From CAYVLA01 sp964549615 [NCBI: uncultured Thermococci archaeon] (GTDB lineage: Archaea > CAYQAE01 > CAYVLA01): a stretch of 64,000 nucleotides of DNA. Below are positions 50,598-59,432 of this stretch, piece after piece; positions within the stretch are counted from its first letter, which is position 1; the number at the start of each line of letters is the position of its first letter. Location of the stretch: assembly GCA_964549615.1 (NCBI GenBank), contig CAZJVP010000072.1, forward strand, positions 38,803 through 102,802, given 5' to 3'. The notes beneath the pieces were generated by a model. That model was not told the DNA's origin. It saw nothing but the letters and a program-made list of their open reading frames with translations, and did no database searches. Position numbers and translations under genes: made by a program.

Positions 50598-53465
50598 ATG
50601 GTGCGGGAAAAGGCTGCATCGAAAGGCCCCATCATCGTAGCTCCGAGGCAAGCTAGCTGGCGTACGGTCTATGCGGCGAGGCAATTCGCCAAGTACGCCT
50701 CAAGGATGCTGGGGCGCAGCGTCCGGGTCGTGAGATCGAACAGGACGAGAAAGAGGGGGGACAAGGTATTCATCGGACTTATGAGGGACTCCGAGATCTC
50801 GCAGGCCCTCGATTCCGCGGCGATCCGCGTTGATAGAACCCGACTTGGGCGCGAAGGCTTCGTCATCCAGTCGTTCCGGCAGCCCGAGGGGCGCCAACTT
50901 GTCATTGCGGCGGAAGGCGACGTCGGCGTTCTCTACGGCGTATACCACTACCTAGAACATTGTTGCAAGGTAGGTTTCTTCTGGAGCGACGAGCACGTGC
51001 CCCGGCTGAGGCGGCTGCCCATGCAGGACATTCATTTCGTCGAGAACCCGAGATTCACTGAGCGCTACATGACCAGCCCCGGCGGCTACAGCTTCTCGGA
51101 ATACTGGACATGGTCTGACTGGAAGAAGGACCTCGAATACAGGGTGAAGAAGAAGCATAACCTGATCAGCCTGTTCCTTGGGTACGACCTTGTCTGGAGG
51201 GAAGTCCTCGGCCGCCACGGGGTTACGCCCAAGCCGCTTACGAGGTCAGACATCTTCAGAGACCAGCTGGCGAAGCGGGTCTACAACTACGCTCGAAAGC
51301 TGGGACTCAGAACGATAACGCCCGCGTTCATGGGGGACGTTCCGGCCGAGTTCGCGGCGGCGAACCCCCAAGTGAGATATGTTGAGATGAAGAAATGGGA
51401 CCTCAGCGCTCCTAGGAGTAGACACATCTACCCGACCGATCCGATGTTCAAGGCCCTGGGAGAGGAATTCCTCAGGGCATACGCGGCCAGATACGGGACC
51501 GACCACTACTACTTCGTGTCGCCGTACCCAGAAGCCTATCCCGGCGCGACCGCGGAAGAGAAGCGGAGCATAAAGTTGGACTTCGCCAAAGCGGTCCAAG
51601 AGTACATGGCTTCCGCTGATCCCGAGTGGAGGTGGCTGGCCGACAGCTGGACTTTCTTCACAGCTGAATTCTGGCCGCCGGAGGAAGTCAAGGCATTCTG
51701 TCTGGCGACGAATCCGGAGAGATTCGCGATCTACGACACCTGGGGTGAGGAGCGGCCGTTATACCGCATCCACAACTACTACTACGGGAGATCCTGGGCT
51801 CTGGGGATTCTCCATTGCTTCGGAGGCAATACCACGCTGAGGGGCAACCTTCAGGGTTTGATCGATTCCGTGCAGTCCGTGGATAGGGACCCCAACGCTG
51901 GCCGGTGCAGGGGCATCTTCCTCGTGCCGGAGGTAATCCACCATAACGATCTCTACTTCGACCTAATCATGAGGCTATGGTGGAACCCGGCATCCGTGAC
52001 CCTGGAAGAGTTCATCAAGGACTACGCTGAGAGAAGGTATGGATCACGCTCCGCGCCACTGATGGCCCGCGTCTTGGGAAAGCTCGCAGCCAGCGTATAC
52101 GGCGACAGCGACCTGACCCAACCGCTCTTCCTTCGGAGGCTTTTCAGTGGATTCGACACCCCCAACACGGAACACTACGTGCCGCCCGTCCATGCGACCT
52201 ATGCGCTTCGCGTTGGCGAGGCCATTTCGCTTGCGCTGAAGTCTAGCGGGGCACAGAGACGCAACACTCTGTACCTGCGGGACCTTGTTGACATGGCCCG
52301 TCGATACTATGGGGACATATTCAACCAGTGGATACCCAGGCTGTATTACGCCTTCGACGCCGGGGATGGAGAGGCTTTCCGCAAGTATAGGGGCCGGATC
52401 GAAACATGTCTGGATGCCATCGAGGAAATCCTATGGAGCTGGAAGCCGTACAGCCTGAAGTACTTCTTCTCCAAGATTCGAAAGACACCAGCTTATGATC
52501 CTTCAAGGGAGAAGGCGACCAGGGATATGCTTTCGCTGTGGGAGTCGGAGAACCTTCTGGACTACGAAAGGCGGGATGATCTAGCTGAACTATTCACAAA
52601 CTACTACCGACCCAGGGTCCGCGCATATCTGGACCACCTTCAAACGCGTCTCGGGCGGCCGCAGCCCGGCGTCGACTCGACTTTCCTGGAGGCCGCATAC
52701 GTGGCGGCCGGAAGGGCATGGATCGACGGACCGTGGGTCAGGCCACGGATCAAGCACCGCGAGGACCCCGTGGGCGCCGTCAAAGCAGCTTTCAGGAAAC
52801 TGAGGCCCTCCACAGACGAGCTCCTGCCCACCTGCCGTGACGATCTTCGCAACCCATCCTTCGCGGATGGCTTCGCCGGGTGGCATGTTGCGCGAAGCAG
52901 GATCGAAGCAAGGGTGGAAGGGGAAGCGGGCCCGGGAAGGTCTCCAGCCTTGCTCTTTGAGGGCCGAACCCAAGAGATGATGAAGTATCTGACAGTCTGG
53001 CAGGACATCAGTGCGCGGGACGATCTTTCGTTCGAACTTGACTGGCTGTTGCAAGCATTCGGGCCCAGCGCCCGCGCCGGATTCAGGGTGGAGTCGTTCG
53101 ACTCCTCCCTTCGCAAGAAGGCTGAGATTACACACCAGTTCGGGGAGGGACGCGACTACTGGCCTGACAGGACGCGGCCCGACATAGCGGGCCCCGACTG
53201 GGCCATAGGCGTTGACGCGAGGCTTGAATGGTGGACCGGCTTCTACGCCGTCAAGCGCCGGATAGGAAAGCAGCTGAACACGTGGACGCATCTTAGCGTG
53301 ACACCCAAGGACGAACTGGACCGTGCCCACGGCAAGGGCACCTGGGAGAAGCTGGCGCCAGCGCGCCTGAGAATATCCCTGATAGCGTCGAGCCGCCTGC
53401 CGGAGGATCCGATAGCCGGCGGGTTTGCGAACCTTCGTGTTTCACGCAGCAATGAAATCGAGTGA
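50598..53465 (+). CDS. Alpha-N-acetylglucosaminidase, GH89 (NAGLU-like)
   Basis: ATG 50598 gives 955 residues. After an N-terminal beta domain (GVLYGVYHYLEH is the end of it), the barrel follows human NAGLU closely: YDLVWREVLGRHG, ITPAFMGDVPAEF, WDLSAPRSRHIYPTDPMF, LHCFGGNTTLRGNL and FLVPEVIHHNDLYFDL. The catalytic pair aligns to Glu312 and Glu445 (human Glu316 and Glu446). Human NAGLU is about 740 residues; here roughly 200 C-terminal residues form an added beta-sandwich (FADGFAGWHV onwards), perhaps carbohydrate-binding. No signal peptide, so it may act on imported or intracellular glycans. GH89 cleaves terminal alpha-GlcNAc. Confidence 0.88.
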   Translation: MVREKAASKGPIIVAPRQASWRTVYAARQFAKYASRMLGRSVRVVRSNRTRKRGDKVFIGLMRDSEISQALDSAAIRVDRTRLGREGFVIQSFRQPEGRQLVIAAEGDVGVLYGVYHYLEHCCKVGFFWSDEHVPRLRRLPMQDIHFVENPRFTERYMTSPGGYSFSEYWTWSDWKKDLEYRVKKKHNLISLFLGYDLVWREVLGRHGVTPKPLTRSDIFRDQLAKRVYNYARKLGLRTITPAFMGDVPAEFAAANPQVRYVEMKKWDLSAPRSRHIYPTDPMFKALGEEFLRAYAARYGTDHYYFVSPYPEAYPGATAEEKRSIKLDFAKAVQEYMASADPEWRWLADSWTFFTAEFWPPEEVKAFCLATNPERFAIYDTWGEERPLYRIHNYYYGRSWALGILHCFGGNTTLRGNLQGLIDSVQSVDRDPNAGRCRGIFLVPEVIHHNDLYFDLIMRLWWNPASVTLEEFIKDYAERRYGSRSAPLMARVLGKLAASVYGDSDLTQPLFLRRLFSGFDTPNTEHYVPPVHATYALRVGEAISLALKSSGAQRRNTLYLRDLVDMARRYYGDIFNQWIPRLYYAFDAGDGEAFRKYRGRIETCLDAIEEILWSWKPYSLKYFFSKIRKTPAYDPSREKATRDMLSLWESENLLDYERRDDLAELFTNYYRPRVRAYLDHLQTRLGRPQPGVDSTFLEAAYVAAGRAWIDGPWVRPRIKHREDPVGAVKAAFRKLRPSTDELLPTCRDDLRNPSFADGFAGWHVARSRIEARVEGEAGPGRSPALLFEGRTQEMMKYLTVWQDISARDDLSFELDWLLQAFGPSARAGFRVESFDSSLRKKAEITHQFGEGRDYWPDRTRPDIAGPDWAIGVDARLEWWTGFYAVKRRIGKQLNTWTHLSVTPKDELDRAHGKGTWEKLAPARLRISLIASSRLPEDPIAGGFANLRVSRSNEIE

Positions 53466-53567
53466 TGCGCAGGCGCATGCCCAGCGAGTCGGCCGGTGAG
53501 CGTCGATTGCGAGTCAGAAACAGATAAATCGCCCGATCGCTTCCCGCCGTCGACTGGAGGACCGTGC

Positions 53568-54452
53568 TTGCGCAATTCTCCTTTCAGACTTGGCGTCATA
53601 AGCGACGAGATATCACAGGACTTGGACGTCGTGATCAAGACCGCGGAGGACTACAACCTCGATTCCGTCGAGATAAGGTCCGTCTGGGATGTCAAGGTCC
53701 AAGATCTACGAAATGACCATCTTAGAAGGCTTCGCGAAGACCTAGGCGCAGCCGGCCTCACTGTGGCAAGCATCGCTTCGCCGTTCCTGAAGTGTGAGAT
53801 CGACAGCCCGAAGGAGTATCGGGACCACATCTCGATCTTCAAGAGGTGCATACAGATTGCCCGGGCTCTCGATACCCAGATAGTCAGAGGTTTCACCTTC
53901 TGGCGAAAGGGCGGATTAGAAGGCTTGGCCAAGTACTGGGACACCATAGTCGAGAAGTTCGCCGAGCCGACCGAGATCGCGGAGAGCGAGGACATCATAC
54001 TTGCAGTGGAGAACGAGCAAAGCTGCTTCGTCGGCACCGGGGTTGACCTTGCGCGTTTTCTCTCGGAGATCGACTCCAAGCATGTCAGGGCCATCTGGGA
54101 CCCGGGCAATGCCTACTACGACGATGCCCGTGAACGAGCCTACCCGGATGGCTACCGGGCCGTCAAGGACTGGATCGTGCACGTCCATCTGAAGGACGTC
54201 GTGATCAACCGTCAGACCGGGAAGCCCGAGTGCGTGCCCGTGGGAACCGGCGAGGTCGACATCGAGGGACAACTGAAAGCCCTCAAACAAGACTGCTACT
54301 CTGGGTGCGTCTCCCTGGAGACCCACTGGCGGCCGAAGGCGCTGGACGAGGAACTCCTCGCGAGGCCGGGTGGCAGGGAATTCTCCTCGTCCGGGGAGTA
54401 CGCTTCCAGGGTGTGCCTCGAGAACATCCGAAGGATCCTGGACAGGATATAG
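53568..54452 (+). CDS. Sugar phosphate isomerase/epimerase-like TIM barrel
   Basis: TTG 53568, 7 nt after GGAGG, gives 294 residues. LGVISDEISQDLDVVI opens the barrel; Glu in AVENEQS, Asp in IWDPGNAYYDD, His in WIVHVHLKDV and Glu in VSLETHW are the likely metal ligands. It belongs to the same fold as the protein at 9087-9929 but is not a close copy. It follows the GH89 gene and may act in the same catabolic route. A TATA-like AGATAAATC lies at 53522-53530. Confidence 0.82.
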   Translation: MRNSPFRLGVISDEISQDLDVVIKTAEDYNLDSVEIRSVWDVKVQDLRNDHLRRLREDLGAAGLTVASIASPFLKCEIDSPKEYRDHISIFKRCIQIARALDTQIVRGFTFWRKGGLEGLAKYWDTIVEKFAEPTEIAESEDIILAVENEQSCFVGTGVDLARFLSEIDSKHVRAIWDPGNAYYDDARERAYPDGYRAVKDWIVHVHLKDVVINRQTGKPECVPVGTGEVDIEGQLKALKQDCYSGCVSLETHWRPKALDEELLARPGGREFSSSGEYASRVCLENIRRILDRI

Positions 54453-54490
54453 ACCCAGCATTCTGCAATGATTCCAAAGGATGGGCGGAA

Positions 54491-54500
54491 ACGAATAAGA
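54491..54500 (+). promoter_or_regulatory. TATA-like box for the first HAD gene
   Basis: ACGAATAAGA, centred 28 nt before ATG 54524, a leaderless arrangement. Confidence 0.45.
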
Positions 54501-54523
54501 GCTTCGCCCTGCACTGGGGAAGC

Positions 54524-55183
54524 ATGATTCAGGGCATCCTTTTCGACCTAGGCGGCACCCTTGTCGAGGGGAGCGATCCGACCGAGATCATCGAGTCATT
54601 TCTCCTCGAGGAAGGCATCACGAAGACCCGACAGGAGATCGCGAGCGCGGTCTATCAGGCCGAGCGTTCCTTTTCGGAGGATGACTTCGTCGGCAGCGGC
54701 TTCTGGAGGGAGTGGAACGTTCGAGTCCTCACGGCCTTGGGCGTCGTGTCCGATCGCGAGCGACTCGCATCCAAGATCGACTCCCAGTGGTTCCAACGGG
54801 CGAAGATCAGGCCCTATCCGGAGGTCACGGAAGTCCTCAGGCAACTAAAAATGAAAGGCTTCAGGCTCGGAGCTGTCACCAACGGAATGAGGACGGACAT
54901 TCCGTACCTCGTAGACGGGGCGGGCCTGGGCGACCTGTTGGAGGTCAGGATATCAGCGGACGCTGCAGGTAGGAGGAAGCCGAACCCACGCATATTCCTC
55001 TATGGCGCCAGAGCAATGGGCCTTCACCCCTCAAGCATCGTCTTTGTCGGAGATGATCCGGATCTGGACTATCTTCCATCGCAGTCGGTCGGGATGATGC
55101 CGGTCCTCGTGAACCGCAAGGGGACACAGACGCTCGTCAAGAACGTGATCAGCGATCTCACGGGGATTTGGCGCTTCCTATGA
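54524..55183 (+). CDS. HAD-superfamily hydrolase
   Basis: A 219-residue HAD protein with a helical cap (residues about 15-85). Motif I is FDLGGT, where the second Asp of the phosphatase DxDxT is Gly; motif II is AVTNG, motif III is in GRRKPNPRIF and motif IV is FVGDDPDLDY. Loss of the acid/base Asp occurs in dehalogenase-like and some other HADs, so phosphatase activity is not certain. The end overlaps the convergent DUF4097-like gene by 6 nt. Confidence 0.8.
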   Translation: MIQGILFDLGGTLVEGSDPTEIIESFLLEEGITKTRQEIASAVYQAERSFSEDDFVGSGFWREWNVRVLTALGVVSDRERLASKIDSQWFQRAKIRPYPEVTEVLRQLKMKGFRLGAVTNGMRTDIPYLVDGAGLGDLLEVRISADAAGRRKPNPRIFLYGARAMGLHPSSIVFVGDDPDLDYLPSQSVGMMPVLVNRKGTQTLVKNVISDLTGIWRFL

Positions 55184-56284
55184 GCCTTCCATGCCCGCCC
55201 GGACGTCACCGTTTATCGTCGTCGCCTCAACTGTGATCTTGACGAGCTTTTGCTCGAACCCGGTCGACCTGGCTTCCTTTTTGTTTGACCTGTCGACCAT
55301 GTAATCGAGAGCCGGCGCTTCCAGCCGGACCGCCCCATTGACCGTGCTCGCCTTCAGGGAGTACCCGATTTCCTCAGCCTGGGGCAGGACGACCACCAGG
55401 TTGCCGTTGGTGGCCTTGAATCGATATGCTCCGGTGCGCGCGCCCAACTCAAGGTCCATCCTCCCGTTCAAGGTCGAGACGTTCGCGCTGCCGAAGGCCA
55501 ACGTGCCGCTGATCGCGCCGTCTACCGTGGATATGCTCAGGTGATCGCCCTCCACATTGGAGAGCTCAAAGTCACCGTTCACGGTCTCGAGATCGGCTTT
55601 CCCCAGTCGAAGATTGCGAACGCTGTAACGCCCGCTAACCGATTTGCACTCGAGATCGATGATGGCTTCTTGCGGAACGCGGACGGTGAGGCTGAGCTTG
55701 CAGCCTCGCCGGCCGAACAGGGACTTCGGCTTCGGCGCCGAGACCGAGATCCGGAACGCGGGGCGGCCTGACTCCGTGTCGCGGGTCATGCTTACATCCG
55801 TTTGGCCGAGAAGCTCCTTGGCCCGTTCAGCGTTTTCTGCGAAAACCTTGACCGAGCCGTTGACCGCGAGCTCCGCGTTTCCCCAGCCCACGACCGTCAG
55901 ATCCAGCATACTGGCATCTACCGTCAGCGAAGCGGTCCTGTCGGTCAGGACTTGCGTCTCCAGTTCGATGTCCCTCGATGCTGACGGGCCGAATCCCTCT
56001 TCATCCAACAGGCCCCAAAATGGCCCTCCCAACGAGGCAAAAAAGCTTCCCAGGATTATCGCTGCACCCACCCCGCTCGCCACCTGGTGCGCGACCTCAG
56101 CGCCCACCTCCACCTCTAGGCTGGAGGAGCCCCGCGAGGTGAAGAACGCGGCAATGCAGACCATCCCCATGCCGAGGACGGCGTAGGCCCTCACTAGGAC
56201 GGGAATATCGCCCCAGCCGACGTTCAGTAGGAGCAGCAGGAACACGCCCAAACCCGCAATGAACGCACCGGTCTTGGGGTTCAC
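55178..56284 (-). CDS. Membrane protein with DUF4097-like beta-helix domain
   Basis: GTG 56284 gives 368 residues. Three hydrophobic segments (residues about 7-25, 30-50, 70-95) precede a beta-helical domain made of repeated short turns: ETVNGDFEL, STVDGAISG, STLNGRMDL, KATNGNLVV, STVNGAVRL and TTINGDVRA. This matches the DUF4097 putative adhesin/sensor fold, found with membrane-stress proteins in bacteria. The start overlaps the stop of the upstream small membrane gene as GTGA, so they are translationally coupled. Confidence 0.78.
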   Translation of the reverse strand: MNPKTGAFIAGLGVFLLLLLNVGWGDIPVLVRAYAVLGMGMVCIAAFFTSRGSSSLEVEVGAEVAHQVASGVGAAIILGSFFASLGGPFWGLLDEEGFGPSASRDIELETQVLTDRTASLTVDASMLDLTVVGWGNAELAVNGSVKVFAENAERAKELLGQTDVSMTRDTESGRPAFRISVSAPKPKSLFGRRGCKLSLTVRVPQEAIIDLECKSVSGRYSVRNLRLGKADLETVNGDFELSNVEGDHLSISTVDGAISGTLAFGSANVSTLNGRMDLELGARTGAYRFKATNGNLVVVLPQAEEIGYSLKASTVNGAVRLEAPALDYMVDRSNKKEARSTGFEQKLVKITVEATTINGDVRAGMEGS

Positions 56285-56481
56285 CGAGAGACCCCCTGTC
56301 TTTCCTGCGCCCCGGCCAGAAGATGGGTCCCAACGATCCCGATGCCGTAGAGGATCAGGAAAGTCCCGATCAGCTGAAGCACGTTGTCGATGCTCCCCAG
56401 CTCCCAAAGAATCCAGAGAACCGACACGATGACGAAGAAGAGGCCGTGATACACGTAGCCCAGGTTTCTCGGTGTAGCCAA
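56281..56481 (-). CDS. Small two-helix membrane protein
   Basis: A 66-residue protein starting at TTG 56481. Two hydrophobic helices (residues about 10-27 and 34-55, VYHGLFFVIVSVLWILWEL and LIGTFLILYGIGIVG) make a hairpin resembling the small membrane proteins (DUF5668-like) found beside DUF4097 genes. Its GTGA overlap with the next gene supports that it is real and cotranslated. Confidence 0.7.
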   Translation of the reverse strand: MATPRNLGYVYHGLFFVIVSVLWILWELGSIDNVLQLIGTFLILYGIGIVGTHLLAGAQERQGVSR

Positions 56482-56547
56482 ATGGACCCCTCTGCGATCG
56501 AAGAATACCTGCGAGTTGAAAACCTTTTTTCCGATTCGATTCCCTGA

Positions 56548-57252
56548 TCAAGTCCGCCCAACCGGGTCCGTGACGCCGCCGCGCAGGATCTTGACGATGC
56601 CCCAGAGATCGGTCACGACGGGACAGTCGAACTCCCCCTGCCCAAGCCTATCCAACAGCACGGCGCATAAGCCGGCGTTCTTGGCGCCCAGATAGTCAGC
56701 TCCCAGCGAGTCGCCGACGTGGAGGCATCTCTCCCTCGGTACTCCGGCCTCCTCGACCGCCAGATCGAAGATCACCCGATCGGGCTTGTGGGACCTGACA
56801 AGATCCGAGGCAAGGATGAACTGAAACCAGTCCGCTATCCCCAGCTCGGCACATGACTGTTCCAGCATGCAGTTGTAGTTGGACACGACTCCAAGCGTCA
56901 CCCCGAAACCTGCGATCTCAGGCAGGCATTCCTTGACCTCAGCGTAGAGCCGGATCTTGCTCTCGTTGACCACCCTCGTGTGTATCTCCTCTGAAAGGTC
57001 CGTTGCGTCGCGAACGCCCAGGTTCACTAGGATGAGGCGAAAATACTCCCGCCAGAAGTAATCCATCAGCTCCCGAGTTTGAAACTGCTCGCTCCTGTGG
57101 GTTCGATCCGCCATTGCCCTTGCCCTGTCCACGTCGGCCCGGCTGACGCTGAGCCCGTGAGCGGAGCAGACATCTAGGAAGATGTCCCAAACCTCGGGCT
57201 CCCTGTAGGCCAACGTTCCACCGAAGTCCAAGAAGACAGCTGCAAGCTCCAA
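56548..57252 (-). CDS. HAD-superfamily hydrolase
   Basis: A 234-residue HAD protein from TTG 57252. Motif I is LDFGGT (second Asp replaced by Gly, as in the HAD gene at 54524), motif II VVSNYN, motif III SHKPDRVIF and motif IV HVGDSLGADY. The C1 cap is helical. It is more like dehalogenase or phosphoglycolate-phosphatase relatives than like the other HAD here. A TATA-like box lies about 34 nt upstream, facing away from the HTH regulator gene. Confidence 0.8.
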   Translation of the reverse strand: MELAAVFLDFGGTLAYREPEVWDIFLDVCSAHGLSVSRADVDRARAMADRTHRSEQFQTRELMDYFWREYFRLILVNLGVRDATDLSEEIHTRVVNESKIRLYAEVKECLPEIAGFGVTLGVVSNYNCMLEQSCAELGIADWFQFILASDLVRSHKPDRVIFDLAVEEAGVPRERCLHVGDSLGADYLGAKNAGLCAVLLDRLGQGEFDCPVVTDLWGIVKILRGGVTDPVGRT

Positions 57253-57281
57253 GTTCGGTCAAGCCCCCACATTGATCTCGA

Positions 57282-57290
57282 CCATAAATG
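57282..57290 (-). promoter_or_regulatory. TATA-like box for the second HAD gene
   Basis: Minus-strand CATTTATGG, about 34 nt before TTG 57252. Confidence 0.45.
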
Positions 57291-57376
57291 TATGCGCTCC
57301 GCCAGGGGTGTAGGATCCCGCAGATCGAACGCGTCTGAGGTGGTGTGAGGCACTGCAGGCATGCATTTCAAACACA

Positions 57377-57385
57377 GTTAAATTC
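57377..57385 (+). promoter_or_regulatory. TATA-like box for the HTH regulator
   Basis: GTTAAATTC, about 39 nt before ATG 57420, giving a leader of roughly 12 nt. Confidence 0.45.
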
Positions 57386-57419
57386 ACAGCGTGGCACAGA
57401 GATCCAGGAAGGCGCCCAG

Positions 57420-57809
57420 ATGAAGACTCCTTGTGAACTGGTTGTAAGAACGGTCCTCCCAACGGTGCGTGCCTCAATCGCCAGGGAGCTTGTGAAGGAA
57501 CACGGCATGAAGCAGAAGGAGGCAGCGCGGATACTTGGGATCACGGACGCAGCCGTAAGCCAATATCTCTCAGACAAGAGGGCGGTCAAGCGTGGCCTCC
57601 ATGCCTTCAGGTCCAAACAGTTCGATGAGCTGGTCAAACAGGCCGCCCGGGTCATCGCTTCTTCACCCGGCGAGGTGGAAACCATGAGGGCGATGTGCCT
57701 GTGCTGCTCCAGCATCAGGGCCAGCAGGCTCCTTTGCCCCCTGCACGAGGAGATTGCCCCTCAGCTCCGCAACTGCAAATACTGTCTCGAGCCACTGCCG
57801 CGCGGGTAG
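57420..57809 (+). CDS. Helix-turn-helix regulator with cysteine-rich tail
   Basis: ATG 57420 gives 129 residues. KQKEAARILGITDAAVSQYLS (residues about 31-51, quoted here in outline) is a clear helix-turn-helix of the archaeal COG2522 type. The C-terminal 45 residues contain CLCC, a lone Cys in LLCPLHE, and CKYC, six cysteines plus a His that could bind a metal or Fe-S cluster and act as the sensor. It precedes the orphan ABC ATPase by 88 nt, which has its own promoter, and it may regulate that gene. Confidence 0.78.
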   Translation: MKTPCELVVRTVLPTVRASIARELVKEHGMKQKEAARILGITDAAVSQYLSDKRAVKRGLHAFRSKQFDELVKQAARVIASSPGEVETMRAMCLCCSSIRASRLLCPLHEEIAPQLRNCKYCLEPLPRG

Positions 57810-57867
57810 CGTTGACGCCGAGGCGCCCGGAAATCGGAGATGGAAACGGGAAACGGAGACGAAAAGA

Positions 57868-57876
57868 GTTATATTG
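57868..57876 (+). promoter_or_regulatory. TATA-like box for the ABC ATPase
   Basis: GTTATATTG preceded by purine-rich GAAAAGA; centred 26 nt before ATG 57898, so the transcript is leaderless. Confidence 0.6.
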
Positions 57877-57897
57877 AGTTTGCCGGGAGCCGCAGCT

Positions 57898-58599
57898 ATG
57901 GAAGAGGTCCTTGTTGAGACGGCCGGCCTCTTTAAGACATACATAGAGGGGGAGAGGGGAGAGATCGTTTTCAACGCTTTGCAGAACATCACGCTCAAGA
58001 TCAAGAGGGGGGAGTTCACGAGCGTGATGGGTCCATCCGGAAGCGGGAAGACGACCCTCCTGAACATGATGAGTGGGCTGGACAGGCCCACCCAGGGAAG
58101 GGTGTGGCTCGTGGGCATCGAGACCACCAACATGCCACAGGCTGAGAAATCCAAGCTCAGGCAGAAATACTGCGGCTTCATCTTCCAGATCTACAACTTG
58201 ATTCCTATCATGAGCGCGATTGAGAACGTTGAGCTGCCACTCGTCTTCCAGAAGGTTCCCGAGGAGGAGAGGAGGAAGCGGGCGGAGGCGGTGCTTGCCA
58301 GGGTTGGCCTTGAGAAGAGAATGCATCACAGGCCAACGGAGCTGAGCGGCGGAGAACAGCAGAGGGTGGCCATCGCCCGGGCACTGGTCGTCTCACCTAA
58401 GATCATCTTCGCCGACGAGGTCACCGGGAACCTGGATACCAAAACGGGCCTTGAGATAATCGATCTTCTCTACTCCCTAAACCAGGAACAGGGGGTCACC
58501 GTCATCTTCGCCACGCACGACCCGAAGGTTCAGGACAAGTCGACGCGAACGATTTACTTGAGGGACGGAACCGTCGTTGCAGACGAGGTCAGAAAATAA
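57898..58599 (+). CDS. ABC transporter ATP-binding protein (LolD/MacB type)
   Basis: A 233-residue ATPase. Walker A GPSGSGKT (45-52), Q-loop Gln97 in FIFQIYNL, signature LSGGEQQ (149-155), Walker B with D173-E174 in [10 protein letters not shown], and the switch His in FATHD are all present. The spacing and the [16 protein letters not shown] stretch are typical of the LolD/MacB/FtsE-like group that powers FtsX-type permeases. Walker B reads DEVT instead of the usual DEPT. No permease gene is adjacent, so its partner is elsewhere. Confidence 0.9.
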   Translation: MEEVLVETAGLFKTYIEGERGEIVFNALQNITLKIKRGEFTSVMGPSGSGKTTLLNMMSGLDRPTQGRVWLVGIETTNMPQAEKSKLRQKYCGFIFQIYNLIPIMSAIENVELPLVFQKVPEEERRKRAEAVLARVGLEKRMHHRPTELSGGEQQRVAIARALVVSPKIIFADEVTGNLDTKTGLEIIDLLYSLNQEQGVTVIFATHDPKVQDKSTRTIYLRDGTVVADEVRK

Positions 58600-58667
58600 G
58601 ACTTCTTGATCCGCTTAACTTATCGCGCGAGAATAGAAGGTTACCGCTACTGCTTAGCACGATCCTC

Positions 58668-58680
58668 AAATTTATATAAG
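58668..58680 (+). promoter_or_regulatory. Strong TATA box for the arvABC-like operon
   Basis: AAATTTATATAAG is the best archaeal TATA match in the window. It predicts a start near 58701 and therefore a leader of about 100 nt before ATG 58803. Confidence 0.65.
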
Positions 58681-58802
58681 AAAGGACCGACCGACGTCAG
58701 GAGGCCGTCTGCGAGTGCACCCCAAGCCCGCTGTTGGGTGGCTAGTGTCGCTTCCCAGCACCCGGGTCGCATCAGAGCAAGGGTCGACATGAGGGTTGAT
58801 CG

Positions 58803-59432
58803 ATGGGAATCGCCCAAAGCTTCAAACTTGCGTTCTACCGGCTGCTGAAGAAGAAGATCGAGGTAAGGCTCGGGATATACGGCCCGACGAACGTTGGGAA
58901 GACCACCCTCGCAAACAGGTTGACCCAGGACTGGGTCGGCGAAGACATGGGGCCGGTGTCCGAGATCCCCCACGAGACGAGGGAAATCCTGAAGATGGAG
59001 AGGATGCAGGTCACAAATGGTTGGAAGAAGTTCAGCGTCGATCTCATCGACACCCCGGGAATCGAGACCAAAGTTGATTTTCGAGAGTTCATGAAATACG
59101 GCCTGAGCGAGGCACAGGCAAAGAAAAGGGCTAAGGAAGCCACCCAGGGCGTCTTGGATTCCATAAGGTGGCTCGCAAACCTAGATGCGGTCGTCGTCGT
59201 AATGGATTCAACCGTGGATCCCTACACCCAAGTGAACATCACCATTCTAGGCAACTTGGAGGCCCGGAAGATACCCACGCTGATCGTCGCTAACAAGATA
59301 GACCTTCCGACCTCCTCCCCCGAAAGGATCAGGAAGGCCTTTCCCAACAAGAGGTTCGTTGCCATATCGGCGAAGAATGGGCAGAACATGGACAAGCTCT
59401 ATGAAAGCTTGTTCGACATGGTGATGCAATGA
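58803..59432 (+). CDS. arvA: Era/Ras-like GTPase (ArvA type)
   Basis: A 209-residue small GTPase with all G motifs: GPTNVGKT (27-34), DTPG (83-86), NKID (164-167) and SAK (189-191). The two downstream genes encode DUF2073 and DUF2072 proteins, the arrangement of the euryarchaeal cluster whose GTPase, ArvA, drives extracellular vesicle formation in haloarchaea; I rely on recollection of that work. It should act at the cell membrane. The stop overlaps the next start as ATGA. The start at 58803 has no strong ribosome-binding site, though the leader is long. Confidence 0.87.
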   Translation: MGIAQSFKLAFYRLLKKKIEVRLGIYGPTNVGKTTLANRLTQDWVGEDMGPVSEIPHETREILKMERMQVTNGWKKFSVDLIDTPGIETKVDFREFMKYGLSEAQAKKRAKEATQGVLDSIRWLANLDAVVVVMDSTVDPYTQVNITILGNLEARKIPTLIVANKIDLPTSSPERIRKAFPNKRFVAISAKNGQNMDKLYESLFDMVMQ

